Assembly (NCBI GenBank): GCA_945643635.1
Contig: CALZFC010000017.1
Span: 1,702,501-1,766,500, forward strand
DNA length: 64,000 nt
Source: Allodiplogaster sudhausi
Taxonomy: Eukaryota; Nematoda; Chromadorea; Rhabditida; Diplogasteridae
Direction of reading: 5' to 3'
The notes beneath the pieces are model-generated. The model was not told the origin of the DNA, ran no database searches, and saw only the letters and a list, made by a program, of their open reading frames with translations. The translations under genes were made by a program, and so were the position numbers. Shown in pieces: positions 23,176 to 35,312 of this stretch (the first letter of the stretch is position 1; every line of letters starts with the position of its first letter).

Positions 23176-23635
23176 CTACTGAGAAGGTTCCGTGGTAGGT
23201 GCTGTGTTCACTTGCCCTCCCTTCTGCGAATCGATGATCTTGTCGAGAGCCGTCACGGCCGAAGCGACGTTAGCCTGCAATATAATTTTGAACTACTTTT
23301 TTTGAAATATTTAATAAATAGGCGTGGCCAATGAAATAGTACTATACTATTTTTTTAAACTCATTCACCCGCTGAGAATTTTCCGCGTCGCTGTGGACAC
23401 TTGCTCCTCCTTCTGCGAATCGATGCTCTTGTCGAGAGCCGAAGCGTCGTTTGACTGCAATAAAATTTTGAACTACATATGTATAATAAATTGCTTCGGC
23501 CAATAAGATAGTACTGTATTAAAAAACCTCTTTCGCCTGCTGAGATGGCTCCGTGCCGGCCGCTGCGGACGCTTGCTCTCCCTTCTGCCAAGCGCAGATC
23601 TTGTCGAAAGCCGTCACGGCCGGATCGATGTAAGC
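23176..23635 (-). repeat. Three tandem homologous terminal exons of the REEP-like gene
   Basis: All three begin in phase 0 after a CAG acceptor and encode the same pattern: a short start, A(V)TAxDKI, a QKxxxQ stretch, T..EPSQ and a stop. Copy 1 (23635-23519) reads DPAVTAFDKICAWQKGEQAS and stops after a run-on GTTTTTTAA. Copy 2 (23454-23365) lacks nine bases and ends KILSG. Copy 3 (23274-23176) ends EPSQ. Spacers are also similar (ATTTTGAACTA, NCCAATNA, AGTACTATA). Unit length is about 170-180 bases. Confidence 0.8.
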
Positions 23636-25033
23636 CTGGAATATGAGTTTGAACTATATAATGAATTAAACTGCCTTGACAAATAAAATAAAATATTATT
23701 TAAAAAAATTGTTGGTATTCCGGATCGGATTCCAATCGTGTTTCTAATAATGTGACCTTTCTCAGAAAGTATTAGCAGAATTGTTTCGAATGTTCAATAA
23801 TTATAGGGTTTCTTTTGATAGATATGAAAATATTCTCGGATTATCTAGGATATATTCGACCTTGTAGAGGTACTCGGCGCCATTGGTCTGCGGCAGGTAG
23901 AGGTACGTGAGGAAGAGCGCCTTGGCGATCAAGTAGTCTGGCAAGACGTGCACGATCGGGCCGACGAAGAAGTCGACAAGCGAGAAAGCAGCGAACACGA
24001 TCCAGTACGTCAGCCACTTTGTTCCGTCCTGCTCGCTGCGGATAGCCTATGAAGTTGATTCATACAAGTAGATGACCAGGGATTCCTAAAACATGGTCCG
24101 GGTCCAACATTTGCACTTGGGTCGGAAATTGGGCCTTCATGGCCTGGTTATGGACATTCATGCAGATCACCAATGAAAATGAACATGCTTTAGAGCAACC
24201 GATTCGGGCTTTATTCGTTCTGTTAATGAATGTTCTGAAATAGTACTGCTCTCTCACCTTGACCGACTCATAGCACGGGTAGGCGAAGCCAACGAAACAA
24301 CAGATAAAGTTGGCGAGTCCTCCGAACATGAGGTAGAGACCGAAGAGAGCGCCAGCGATGTAGGAAAGCTGTGAATTGGTGGAATTTTCAAAGAGTCATA
24401 GCTTATTGCCTGTTTAATGAAATATACAAAAAATAGTCCGCTCGGTTACAGGCAAGTGGTTAACAATTTTATCTCAACTTGAGCAACCAACAATTAGAAT
24501 TGGCGTCAATGCGAGTGCACGACGCAATTTTTTGCTGAGCCTTCGAAATTTGCATATTACGAAATCCATAACCTAGTTATCAAAGTCCAATAAAATACGC
24601 CGTTTTATTCCGCAGTACTGCAAATAAAAGATTCCACACTCTGTTGAATGGGAAGCAGGGGGAACGAGGGTTTTTTTTTCAATTAATTAATTTATTTTTC
24701 TCGTTGACACAAAGTTGAGCAGCACCACGACCTGCTCCCTCTTCATCTTCGTACGCTCTTCGAGTGTGTTGATGAACTCGTCGACTCGTGCTCCGTGGCT
24801 CTTGTAGAGGAACGACTGGAGATCGTACTGAAAATAATTTTGAATTTTTTCTTCTTAATTTTCAGATTGATATATAGAAGTATTAAATTGCTAGTTATGA
24901 AAAAATAACCACCAGTATCACTCAGTACCTTCGCTAGGTCGACACCAACTGCCGGCTCCTCAGCAGCTTTCCGTGCGACACGCCTGAGGGCGCGAGACAA
25001 GTCGATGCGGCTCTCGCTGTCGCAGTCAGCCAT
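23176..25033 (-). CDS. REEP5/YOP1 (TB2/DP1/HVA22) family ER-shaping membrane protein
   Basis: Family members bend tubular ER membranes through two hairpin segments. Exons on the minus strand: 25033-24929, 24827-24711, 24368-24258, 24046-23861, then one of three alternative last exons. The ATG reads MADCDSESRIDLSRALRR. Then come LEERTKMKREQVVV (cf. LEEKTGVKR in YOP1), FGGLANFICCFVGFAYPCYE (cf. GYGA.LLCN.IGF.YPAY), WLTYWIVFAAFSLVDFF, ALFLTYLYLPQTNGAEYLYK. All are in phase and diagnostic of the TB2/DP1/HVA22 domain. The N-terminus is longer than in typical REEP5. The C-terminal tail is encoded by three tandem homologous exons (23519-23635, 23365-23454, 23176-23274), each with its own stop and acceptor, so the gene could make three C-termini. 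Confidence 0.85.
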
Positions 25034-26241
25034 TCTTCAAAGACGAGTAGAGATGAAATGAAAGAGCCTGCCAAAAGAGTGGATTGCGAAAATTGTTGCA
25101 TTTTGTGAACAATGCCCTTGAAGTGCAGTAGGGTACTTATGCCGAAAGCACTTTTGTATCGTGCATAAAAAGTATTCTTCCTGGTTGATGAGATTTATTG
25201 CAGTGCCCTGCTGAAAGCACAGCTCTAATCCCTGTATACTTAATGTGTTGCATCTTGGGAAATAGTTGAGATATCTGTTTGCAATTTTATTTGCTTGTAA
25301 GCTAAATCATGTCTTTTTTGAGAACTGTTTGTCTCCTTATCATACCGACATGGTAATCAATATCACAGAAAGATACGGCATGTAAAGAAAAGAAAAGTAG
25401 AAGAATAAATCGGAAAACCAATGTATAAATACTAGTTGAGCATTCTCACTCCATGCCTCATCACTTTGGATCCCTTTTTGACTCCTCCTATTTAAACGTA
25501 CATTGATGATTGTAATGTTTTTTTGTGTAGAAAGAAAAGACTGCTTCAGTGAACCGCCATATCCTATGGGAAAGAGAAAAAAAAATGTAAACTCAAAACA
25601 CATCTTCCAACCAATGTAGACGTGAAAAAAAGGAATGTTTTCTTGGCTTGCGCAGCTATGAGATACGTAAGCCCCTGGTCATAGTTCAGCAATGCCTTAA
25701 ATATTCATTTACGTATGTATGTACATAAACTAACGCATTTTCATATCTATATGTGCATATGCATATACATGTGTATATCCACGCAAAACAATAGCGCATG
25801 AAAACATTCAACAAAACTTGAAAGTCTATAGGATCCTCAAAAACAAGGAAATTGAGATGCGTTTTACTCGCAAACTCTTCACGATCCTTGTGTTTGCGAG
25901 AGGTACGAGATACTTTGTATATGTTTCGGGCGTCAGATTACAGCTTCGGAACATGCGAATAGAAAAAAGGTGCAACAAAGAAAAGAACGCAAGCTGCGCC
26001 ACACACATGCACGATACTTGTTCACGTGTATTCATTCGCACCACCTTCTCTCTGATTCTCTAGCGCTTTCTCTTCATAACGCTTTCTCCACTTAGACCAC
26101 CTACCAAAAGAGAGCGATTCCAAAGGATTCAAGTTCAGGAGATTTTGTTTTGCTATATTGAAAAATTAGGACATATTTTTCCTCCCTTGCTATCGACGCC
26201 ATATATTACATAGATATGTATATCGCATTGAAACATCCACA
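25034..26241. other. Upstream region of the REEP-like gene
   Basis: AT-rich DNA with ATGTATGTACAT microsatellites near 25715. I see no exon with coding character. It should hold the promoter of the minus-strand REEP-like gene, but no specific element is identifiable. Confidence 0.5.
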
Positions 26242-26785
26242 ATCTTTTCACCCCGTCTAAAAAGAGACATTCGTGTATTAGAAAAGGCCCAGAATTACTT
26301 CACACGCATAATTTTCCGCCGTTGCTTAGGCTATTCCTCACTCGACTTGCCTGACAGTACTACGCGTAACCGCATCCTCTCTCTCCCGTCACTTCAATCG
26401 CGTCGCGAACATTTCGATTTCACTTTAGCTCGTCGTTTTATTTTTGGACACCGCCGTATCTCTGATCGTAATTGTCACTTTTTTAACTTTCGTAATTCTC
26501 GTACTCGCGGCCTTTCATTCCAACTTGCATACCCAACATCCCGTTCAGCCACCCGATCCCATTCATTTTTCATACGAGCCGGCAAGGCAAGGCATTCAAC
26601 ATCATAGCCAAATCTTGTAAGATGCCTCCCACTCTAATTTCATCTCCCTCCTCATGACTCTCCACCCTACATCCTGCTAAGTTATATACATTATATACAT
26701 CTTCTAATGTTTTACTGTTATATTATCCTTTCAACACGCCTTATGTACACCGTAATAAATCAATCAATCATCATCAAACATTATG
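26242..26785 (+). mobile_element. 5'-truncated non-LTR retrotransposon: 3' end of the ORF and tail
   Basis: Open frame from 26242 to 26607 reading IFSPRLKRDIRVLEKAQNYF, then TRIIF, then LSLPSLQSRREHFDFTLARR and later SRTRGLSFQLAYPTSR and FFIRAGKA. This matches the region just C-terminal to the reverse transcriptase thumb in CR1/jockey-type elements (consensus SP.LKKDI..LEK.Q..FTR, then LGL.SLE.RR...DL, R.RG...L, R...FF.R). The final W.LP block is shifted by a frame break. The tail ends in AATAAATCAATCAATCATCATC near 26775, as expected for a target-primed 3' end with short tandem repeats. The 5' part is missing. Confidence 0.75.
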
Positions 26786-26953
26786 TAGTTACCCTATAAA
26801 GCGAATCAAACTCCCCGATGAATTGTTTTAATTTTTTTTTACAGATATTGAACATAGTTGCGTCCATCTCGCTCTCTCTTCATAAAGATTTCGAAGCGAG
26901 CCAAGAGTTTCGTCATCATATACATATATGTATATTTAATAGAATTCCCGCCA

Positions 26954-29558
26954 ATGGAGTCACTACAAAATGGCTCATCTCATGACGAGTCCTTTCGCCT
27001 CGGCTTCTACGATTACGGCGACGACGACATCTTCTTGGAGCGCAATCAATTCACGGGCAAGTTCAGAGGCATGCACCACGAGCCGTTTCGTCTCTTCGCA
27101 GCCAAGCAAGGCTTACGGCTAGAGATGATCGCAGCGGCAACGGGCACGTGCAGTTTATGTTGATAGATCTTGATTTATGAAACTACTTAAACCGTCGTCT
27201 ATGCTGGACAGTTATATAATCCTTATTAGGTTTTAAATTCTATATACATAAAGTAATCGATATGTATTGTAAGTTAATGAGTTTCTCACTGGCCGCGTAA
27301 AATGCAAGCTATTCGTTGAACTCTTCCAGAGTCGAAGGCGGCCGTGCGCTCCGGACATTACAAGGGCTCATTCCGTGAGCTCGAGACGGGCCACCTTGAT
27401 GCTCTCGCTATAGCGCAGCCATTTCTGCCGCCAGAAGTACCGAAACGCTTCAAAATCGCCTACTTTTATCACGACGGCGTGAGTAAAAAATAACCATAGC
27501 TTAACACGTCTCGCCATCATATGTAATAAATCTCGCTTGAAGTTATGCTCATCATTAGAAGACATAGTTTATGTTACACAAGGGGAAGAATATGTTAGGT
27601 CAGATATCTCTGTGTGAATTTGTCCTATAAACTTGTAGCCAAGTCACTATGAAAAAAATGCTAAAATTAATAAATATATCATTAACTTCACTATGATAAA
27701 TAAAATTAACAATAACATAAAAATGAATTATCTTTGGTACGGCTTCTACTTGCCACGGCGGACTTACCCGGACGCGCTGCATACTCTGCGTACAATTCTT
27801 GTCTACTCTCCTTCTTCGCTCTGCGCCATTCTCCTCGTCTATTTCATTGTTTGCATCATCAAACAAATGCATGCGCGAATACAACGGCGAAGTCAACAAG
27901 AAGCAGGTTCAATGTATTTTCTACCGAGAATATCATGCCGCCCTTTTTAAAGGGGCCAAAATTCAAACTTGAATTCGCACCATTTTTCCTGACACAATGG
28001 TGAGAGAGCATAGATGATGTCGAGAGAAGCGACTACAGCAGTTACAATTATGCATAAATAGAATTATCATTTTGTAGACTCTTTAATCTCTTTAATTTCA
28101 CATTGAAAAGTCTCGTTTGTTTTACGGTTTTTCCTCAACACTCATCTGCCTCACGGGTCTTCTTTACGGCCTTTTCGTCCTTACCTCGCGAACATTTGGC
28201 GATTTTTATCAGGCAATGTTTAGCGGAAATGCGATTGCTCCTCCACGAAAGAAGTGGTTGGTTTGTTGGTCGAGGAGATTACATGGATTTTATGAATTTA
28301 CTCTCGCGAAAGTATTCATCACATGATTCCCAAATATACATGACAATTCAAATATTTTTTCTACTTTCTGTTTAAGTTTCATTTTTTTTGTTAATTGAAT
28401 ATATTGAAAAAAAAATGATATAAATATCTTTTAACAGGACCATCGAAATGGTAGTCGCTGCCTTGCGAGTGGGAACCTTACGAATGCTGAATTACTTTCT
28501 TCCATTTGACGCTGAAGAGGTAAACTTCTTGAAAGCAAACTCTCAAAACAACTTCAATAAGAATTGTATGTGTTATTCAAATTAAAGATAAACTGAATGG
28601 TGTTCTGATGCTTCTAAGTATTTGGTCGCTCAATGATATTTTTTTGTCTCAATTATTTAGTTTTAAAAATCACCCTCCCTTGAGCTGCAATTCTTCTTCG
28701 GCAGCAGCGTAAACACGAGTCAAGAGATCTACTTTTCTGACACGAGTGATCTTCTCGATGAGCTGTGCAGCGGCAGTCAGAATGTAGCTCTTCTCTTCAC
28801 GGTCGACCTCGTCTTGCTGCAGATGCGTCGGAAGCAATGCATTCTTGACCGGTGCGGTGCCCAAAAATTTTTTTTGAGAAAGCAAATTATATTGGCTATA
28901 TCAAACTCGGATTTAAAAGACCAGTTGTAAAAGTTCTTTTACCCGCCTCCATTTTTTACGAGTAATCGATTTTAGTATGCTAAGGAATAGAATACTGTGA
29001 AAAAAATTAATGCAGAATCCACATTGACTCCAAGTTCTCGTCGATAATGCCTCGGAACACTTTCTCCCTTCGTTCCAACGACGAAGCTGGCCTTCTTCTC
29101 TTCAATCGTCACGTCTCCAAGAAGACAGTCGATGCACTTGAGAGTATCATTCTCAGAATCTTCACGGATAATGCAGTAAGTTACCACTACTTTTGCAAAA
29201 AATTATATAGATTGACGACTAAAAATTAACTCTTTTCATGTTCTTATATCTAGATGAAATCCTTTATGATAACGCGGTTCTCTGACACCTTTCGTTTCAT
29301 CGATTCACGAAAGCCTAAAGCTCCGGAAGCCGAGATTATCAGGTACTTTAATTGGAAATAAAACTGCTCATCAATGTGATAAAGTGTTACAGGATGAATT
29401 TCATTGAGCAGCTCATTCCTATTTTCCTTCCTCTCGTTGGCCTGTCCAGTGTTGTTCTGCTGATTGAGCTATTTGCACCATATGTATTGGAACATACCCG
29501 CAAACATGTTCGGTATCGAAGTGGAATTACATGGATACAATCAATACACATTAATTAA
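26954..29558 (+). CDS. Receptor-like paralogue C; reading frames intact, several non-canonical splice sites
   Basis: Exons by homology: 26954-27143, 27330-27478, 27738-27906, 28127-28256, 28438-28519, 28685-28851, 29016-29175, 29254-29342, 29393-29558; 433 residues with every phase conserved. Landmarks: FRLGFYDYGDDDIFLERNQF, SFRELETGHLDAL, helix CAILLVYFIVCIIKQ, helix with SRTFGDFYQAMF, DTSDLLDELCSGSQN, C-terminal helix FLPLVGLSSVVLLIELF. Exon 1 must use a GC donor (27144). Exon 3 is preceded by TTTGG where paralogues A, B and E have AG, and exon 4 by TTTACG where all others have TAG; no in-frame alternative AG is nearby. Either splicing is non-canonical here or the gene has recently begun to decay with its exons still open. 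Its upstream region holds the retrotransposon tail. Confidence 0.55.
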
Positions 29559-32041
29559 TTTGTAGCTGTACATGTATGTATGTACATATGCATTATCATG
29601 TCATCGTTATCTTGTGTTGACAAAAAAAGAAAAACAATATCAATAGTGGTACTCAATGATTTCTTGTGAGTTCGATGATTTCTTGTACAATGAGTATATT
29701 CATTGTGTGTATCACATCTGTATGAACATTGTTTTAGATCTGCCGCGCATTTAATCTGTCTAAAGTTTACAACATGTTCGAAACAATCTTGTTTCGAACA
29801 TGTTCACAACAAAAGAAATGGCAATTTGTCAGCCTATCTTAATAGACATGTGTTCTGAACATGTATCCAGCTTGTCTTCACTTAATCGCTTGTGTGCACT
29901 TCCTGTTTCAAACTTCTGAGGTAGTCACTTGGTCAAAATAAACACAAAAATGGAGAGACAACGGAAAGATGGAGACGCAGGTTGTTACGAGCAAAAGCTG
30001 CTCTGGTTCAGCTTTGGCTCGTCACCAATGAAATAGCACAGGGCAGAGAAAAAAAGACGTCACCGGTCGTGCGGTGAATGCTTCCATTCTCTCCAGGCAA
30101 AGTACCCACAAAAGCGACGAAATAGTACAGGCAGAGAAAAAAAGACTCCTCGCACCTCTTCGAGTAAGACGAAGAGGTGAGAAGTGTCTTTTTTTCTCTA
30201 CCTGTACTATTTCATTGCTCGTGTGAGTATGTACTTTGATCAACCAGGAGAGAATGAGAATGGAGTCATGCACCGGGCGACCGGCGACGTCTTTTTTCTC
30301 TGCCCTGTGTTATTTCGCAGAGATTTGTTAGACTGTATTTCGCTCGAGATGTTGCCAGCTTCTTCTCAGTCTGTGACAACAACGGCAATGTTGGGAACAA
30401 GTGTTACGAACTTGTTTCAAACTTTAGGCAGATTGAATGAGCGGCTGAAATAAAAATATGCGATCAGTATTGATATTCCAACTTCATATTAGATCTTAGA
30501 CGAAGAGCGAATCCTCTCAATATATGTAAGTGGCTTTCGAATACATATCTTTCAATACGCAAAGTCGGCTTCAACAGCAGTCAACGATACTTTCGCTGGA
30601 ATCATTCGGAAAGTGCGACAAGAGAAGTCTAATGCAGCAGCAAATGCAAACACCTTAAACAAGATAATGACTTATTTTCTTAACTATCCCAATTCTTCCA
30701 ATCCTTTCATCGTTGACTCTGAAATAAAGAGAGAACTACGACTTGTAATTGCACATATGTATGTACATACATAATAACTGCAAGATCGGCAAAGTATGAC
30801 TGTTTTTATTAGTTGCTCATATGACTTAAGGATGGTAGATTTACATATTTACAATTGAAAACTTGCCATTTAGAAACATTAGGAAACATGTGGCGCCTGT
30901 TGTGATTATCCTATGTACACAACAATAATTTACTGTTTTGAGTTGTAATTCCAAATGCAACGTTCACTATCCAGTAAAATTTCTATTGCATTTAGGACAA
31001 ACTGACTTTTAAAAATTTTCTCTCAATTTATTTCGGTTTAGCCGTTATCTTGTCCTTGCATTTAAAATATTTAATTTTTCCCAATTTGGAAAATAGTCAA
31101 TTCAGCGTTTTGACCGCATTTTATGTTTCATTAGAAATGACAAACAGTGGAATGTTCTATGTCCCGGGAGAAAATCAAGGCAAACGAAAAATGAAAAAAA
31201 GCAAATAAATTATTAGTTGACATCTTCTTCAACGCATGCCTCCTATCATTCTTTATTATTATAGCATATAAACTTCTGTGTCTTTCCTTTCTTGATTCCA
31301 AAGGACAAGTAGCAGGTAAATTTTCACTTATAATATTGGTTCATTTAAAATACACTCCATTATCAGACATGAAACTCAAAGGTTCGCAAACGACACTTTT
31401 ACTCAGAAACTTAGCCACCTACTACATCATTCCGTGGCTCAAGTTGCGCTTGTGAACCATGCATTTTTAGTTCATTGTAAAGAACGGTTCATGAGAAGGG
31501 AAGACGGACACCAACATTCAGACATTTTTCACTTTTCCTTCCTTTTTCCAACACCCAGGCTGCCCTACTTTCCCATCATGCTTTTGTTTCTTCTCAGGAG
31601 CTCTATGAGCAACCATTTTAACTTCTGGTCATCTTCATCCCTTTCGAAGCACCTTCAATAACTATGGTTCCAAAATTCTCCACCGTCACTATAGTAAGCA
31701 CTTTTTCTCTGCCGAAGCCTCGAAGGACTTTCCACATATGTACATACATACATGTCAGAAAATGAAAAATTTTCTTCTGATGCTCCTGTCCCTTTCCACT
31801 TTCCAGCGTTTTGAATGTGCTTTCGATGGATATTCGGACGAATAGAAAATAATAGCTCAGTTGAATATAATTATTTTAATACCTCACGATTATCTTAATG
31901 CCTTTTCAACTCATTTAGCTACAGTAGGCTTGACCATTATCTTTTCCTCACATCCTAAAACGTATTTCTTCTTCGCAATTTCTTTCTTCTTCCAGGAAGA
32001 CAAGTTTGTATCTCCATTAGAGTAACAGTCACTTACCAGAA
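29559..32041. other. Intergenic region with a hairpin repeat
   Basis: About 2.5 kb with no coding signal. It includes the hairpin at 30020-30325 and a block at 31255-31560 that is repeated upstream of paralogue E (about 35820-36080), so the copy unit of D and E starts about 0.8 kb before their ATG. ACATACATATGT microsatellites occur near 30755 and 31735. Confidence 0.6.
30020..30325. repeat. Imperfect hairpin, MITE-like
   Basis: Two arms of about 145 bases fold around 30166-30172. The left arm has CAGGGCAGAGAAAAAAAGAC and, further in, AGTACAGGCAGAGAAAAAAA; the right arm carries their complements in mirror order (TCTCTACCTGTACTATTTC, then TTCTCTGCCCTGTG). Inside each arm the CAGAGAAAAAAAGAC word occurs twice, so each arm is itself a direct repeat. 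No target duplication is resolved. Confidence 0.75.
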
Positions 32042-34173
32042 ATGCAAACTCTCCGGCTCGGATTCTACGGCTTCTTGGACATCCTAATGGAGCGCAATAA
32101 ATATACCGGAAAATTCCGAGGAATCTACTATGAGCCATTTCGCATCTTTGCAAGCAAACACGGATTTCAATTGGAGATGATCGAGACCGCACTAGGCTAG
32201 CCTTCCTTACATTTATTTAATAAGGTACTATGTTTTGGCAGACTAAACTTGATCGAATATGGTCCAGTGATTCTAGCGAAAGAGAAAGTAATCTTGCTGT
32301 TACTTTTGCAAAAAAGGTCATAAGTCACAGTTTTCCTCTCTAGACTAAACAGACAAGTATTTTCCGAATCGAAAGCCGCAATCTTCGCCGGCCACTACAA
32401 AGATTCGTTCTCTGAGCTCGAGTCAGGCAGACTGGACGTTATCGACCTGGCTATGCCCTTTCTGCAAGCTGATATTCCGAAGCGTTTCAAGATTGCATAC
32501 TTCCACTACGATGGCGTATGTTAAAGAGCGTGAATTAAATACAGAAGCATCAAGCAGCAAAAGTTTCGACATGGCGTCCAAATTGGCTCTTTAAGGAGGA
32601 GGATCACCGAAAAAATAATTAATACAGATTCAAATTGCCGCGTTCATCCAGGGAGTGGGCGCTCTCATTCTCGTCTGTTATTTCGTAAGTTACAGAAATA
32701 TTCGGCGTGAAAATAGCATGAGCGAATGAGAGCGCGAAGAGCTGCGGCAATTTGAAAATCTCATATCTAAAATTTCCTTCGCTTTTAAAATTTTTGCAAT
32801 AAATGTGGGCTGGAATTGCTATTTGTTCAAAACTTGTACACATTTTGGTACTCTCTTTATGCGCCACGCCAGAGCCAGCCGAACGCTCTAATGGCACTGC
32901 ACAAAATCATTGTCTATTCGCCGTCATCGCTCTGTATGATTTTTCTCATTTATTTAACTGTCTTTCTCATCAAGCGACTGCATGCTCGGTTCACGAATGA
33001 AACTCAAGCAGACCCTGGAAAGTTGACTGGTCAATTTACATTCAAATTAATTTTTTTCTGTTTCCAATTAACTTATTGCAACTAATAAATACTTGATTTA
33101 GGCTTTTCATCAACACTCATCAATCTTACGGGTCTACTTTTGTAGGACCATTGAAACGGCTATTGAAGCATTGAGAATGGGATCACTGCGACTACTGAAC
33201 TATTTGCTTCCCCTTGACGACCAAGAGGCGAGTCATGGGAGAAGAACAAACAATCGAGTACAAAACAGCCTTCCAATGAAGCACTTAAATTTAGAGGAAG
33301 TTCTTATTCAAGGACAACAGTCAGGAAATTTATATTCCTGACACGAGTGATCTATTCGACAAACTCTGCAAGAGTACAGAAAACATTGCGATGCTTTTAA
33401 CAATCGACCTCATTCTGCTGCAGATAAGAAGGCAGCAATGCATTCTTGATCAGTGGGAAAGAACTTAAACTCAAAGAAAAAAAAAATAAAAAAAATTACG
33501 CCATCTTAAGATTAGCAGAATGTTTGTATATATGTAGTATGTATGTAGGCAGTACACAATACAAACACACATGTCAACGGATTCTAAAAAAGATTAAAAA
33601 AAAATTCAAAAGCAGAATCCTCATCGACTCACAGTTTGGTGCAACGATCCCAAGCAACACTTTCACGTTCCGCAACGATGAAGCTAGCTTTCTTCTCTTC
33701 AATCGAAATGTTTCGACACGAACTGTCAACACTATCCAGGACATCATTCACAAATTCTTCACAGACGACGCTGTGAGTACGATGCCGATTTTTACAATAT
33801 TCTTCTTTGTATACATAAATATGTATGTGCATATGTACATTCATTGATCTAATGTAATGTTTAGATGAAAACTGTTCTGATAACTCGGTCCTCCGACACA
33901 TTTCGTTTCGTCGATTCAAGCAGGCCAAAGAAGGCACCAGACGCCGACGTTCTCAGGTACAAAGCGTGGTTTTTTTTGTTGGATAGACTTAATTTTTGGA
34001 ATTACAGGATAAATTTCATTGAGCAGCTCATTCCTATCTTCGTCCCCCTCGTCTCCATTTCTACAATCGCGTTTCTGATTGAGCTATTGCTTCCGTTCGT
34101 GCTGAAGAGGTGCCGAAATATTTTCAGTATTTCAAGAATGCTGCCGCATGTCCTTTGCAAGTATTGCCATTAA
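32042..34173 (+). pseudogene. Receptor-like paralogue D, lacks the second membrane segment
   Basis: Exons by homology with E: 32042-32195, 32358-32515, 32849-33029, a remnant from 33102, 33146-33227, 33295-33452, 33616-33772, 33865-33956, 34008-34173. A deletion joins the first 40 or so bases of exon 4 (reading FSSTLINLTGLL) to the last bases of intron 4 (TTTTGTAG), leaving a stop where the helix and the SRTFNDFYQA motif should be. Introns 1 and 5 need GC donors (32196, 33228). Exon 2 uses an upstream AG that adds three codons, and exon 3 is preceded by TTTGG instead of TTTAG. All other exons remain open and in phase. Skipping exon 4 would need a different exon 3 donor. Likely a young pseudogene. 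Confidence 0.7.
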
Positions 34174-34983
34174 CTGTTATCGTCATTACATTCCTTCGAT
34201 GAATGCAAAATACATTTTATTACACGAGAATTTTAATCAGCATTTCAGATAATTCATGGTTTGTCATGGCAGCAAAAGAAATGTAAGATAAAATATGAAT
34301 AATGATTACAGAAGAATTCTTGAGTTGTAATTATAAGCATGCATTCAAGCAAATCAAACGCTAAGAAAACTATGTATATTAATGAATGATAAATGCACTT
34401 TCAGTGTTTCAAAATAAGAATTGTATGTGTATGTACACATGTCTGACGAGATATAAGGTGACAAACCAAAGAATCGAGAAATAGAGATTGAGAGAGGATG
34501 TAGCCATTCCCTGGGCTCTACACAAGTTGGCGGAGAACGACGAACTCTACGACCCGACCTCTAAAACCCTTTGACAAGTAAAGGAGGAGGAGAGAGCTCA
34601 AGAAAGGATTCATTACTTAGAAAGAACTCCAAGCAACAATACACACATATAGAGCAAGGCACAGAAAAGTACTCAAGTCCACTTGATCCCCTGACTGCTG
34701 CAGCCATTATAGAATTATAGAAGCTTGATGCCTAAATCGGGGCTTACATAATTTTGTGATCCGTGAGTTCCGTGCAAATATCACCAGTGCGTTGCAATTT
34801 TCGTGCTTCATTATGTCAATGTAAGTAAATAGGAGTGAAACTGATTTCTCAATGCACTGTTTGTGTTGTCCGAAAAGTGTACGCTTGAAAATGATATAAA
34901 AGCGAAGATCGTAAGCTATCCAACATCATTCTTCTTCTTCTCTCGGCGCCCCTTGGTCGTCTTTCGCGCTCGCTCTCTTCGCT
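34174..34983. other. Intergenic, 3' flank shared with paralogue E
   Basis: The stretch 34190-34500 resembles 38810-39180 after paralogue E (for example GCACTTT.AGTGTTTCA, then AAAATAAGAATTGT.TATGT and GACAAGATGTAAAGTG-like words). No gene seen. A pyrimidine-rich stretch (34930-34980) directly precedes the ATG of the small Gly-rich gene. Confidence 0.6.
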
Positions 34984-35312
34984 ATGGACCGATCGGCATA
35001 CATGGCGGCTCCCGCGCCCTCTGGCGGCGGCGGCGGTGGCAACTACGGTGGCCAGGGTTACGGTGGCTACGTCTCGGAGGGCTACGCCTGGGATCAGCCG
35101 GGCGGCAGCAGTCCTGCCTATGGCAACCAATCCTGTCGGTTTCCACAGCTTTCTAGCTTAAAATTCTGGAAGGGTCTAACCATAAGTTATCTTAGAAAAC
35201 TTTACAGACAAATAAGTCTTACGAAAAAATTTTTTTCCATCCATCCGCTTTTGCAGCTCCTGGCGTGACGAAGCCTCGCACCGATCAGTCCTGCTACCTC
35301 GGCCCCAACTGA
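34984..35312 (+). CDS. Small Gly/Tyr-rich protein, two exons, unrecognised
   Basis: Exons 34984-35134 and 35257-35312 join in phase to 68 residues: MDRSAYMAAPAPSGGGGGGN, then YGGQGYGGYVSEGYAWDQ, then PGGSSPAYGNQS and PGVTKPRTDQSCYLGPN. The codons are GC-rich, unlike the flanks, and the second exon ends in a natural stop right before an AT-rich 3' region. No signal peptide or membrane helix. The Gly-Tyr repeats suggest a disordered, possibly structural or RNA-binding tail, but no function can be assigned. It sits in the gap between paralogues D and E without a counterpart at the other paralogues. Confidence 0.6.
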
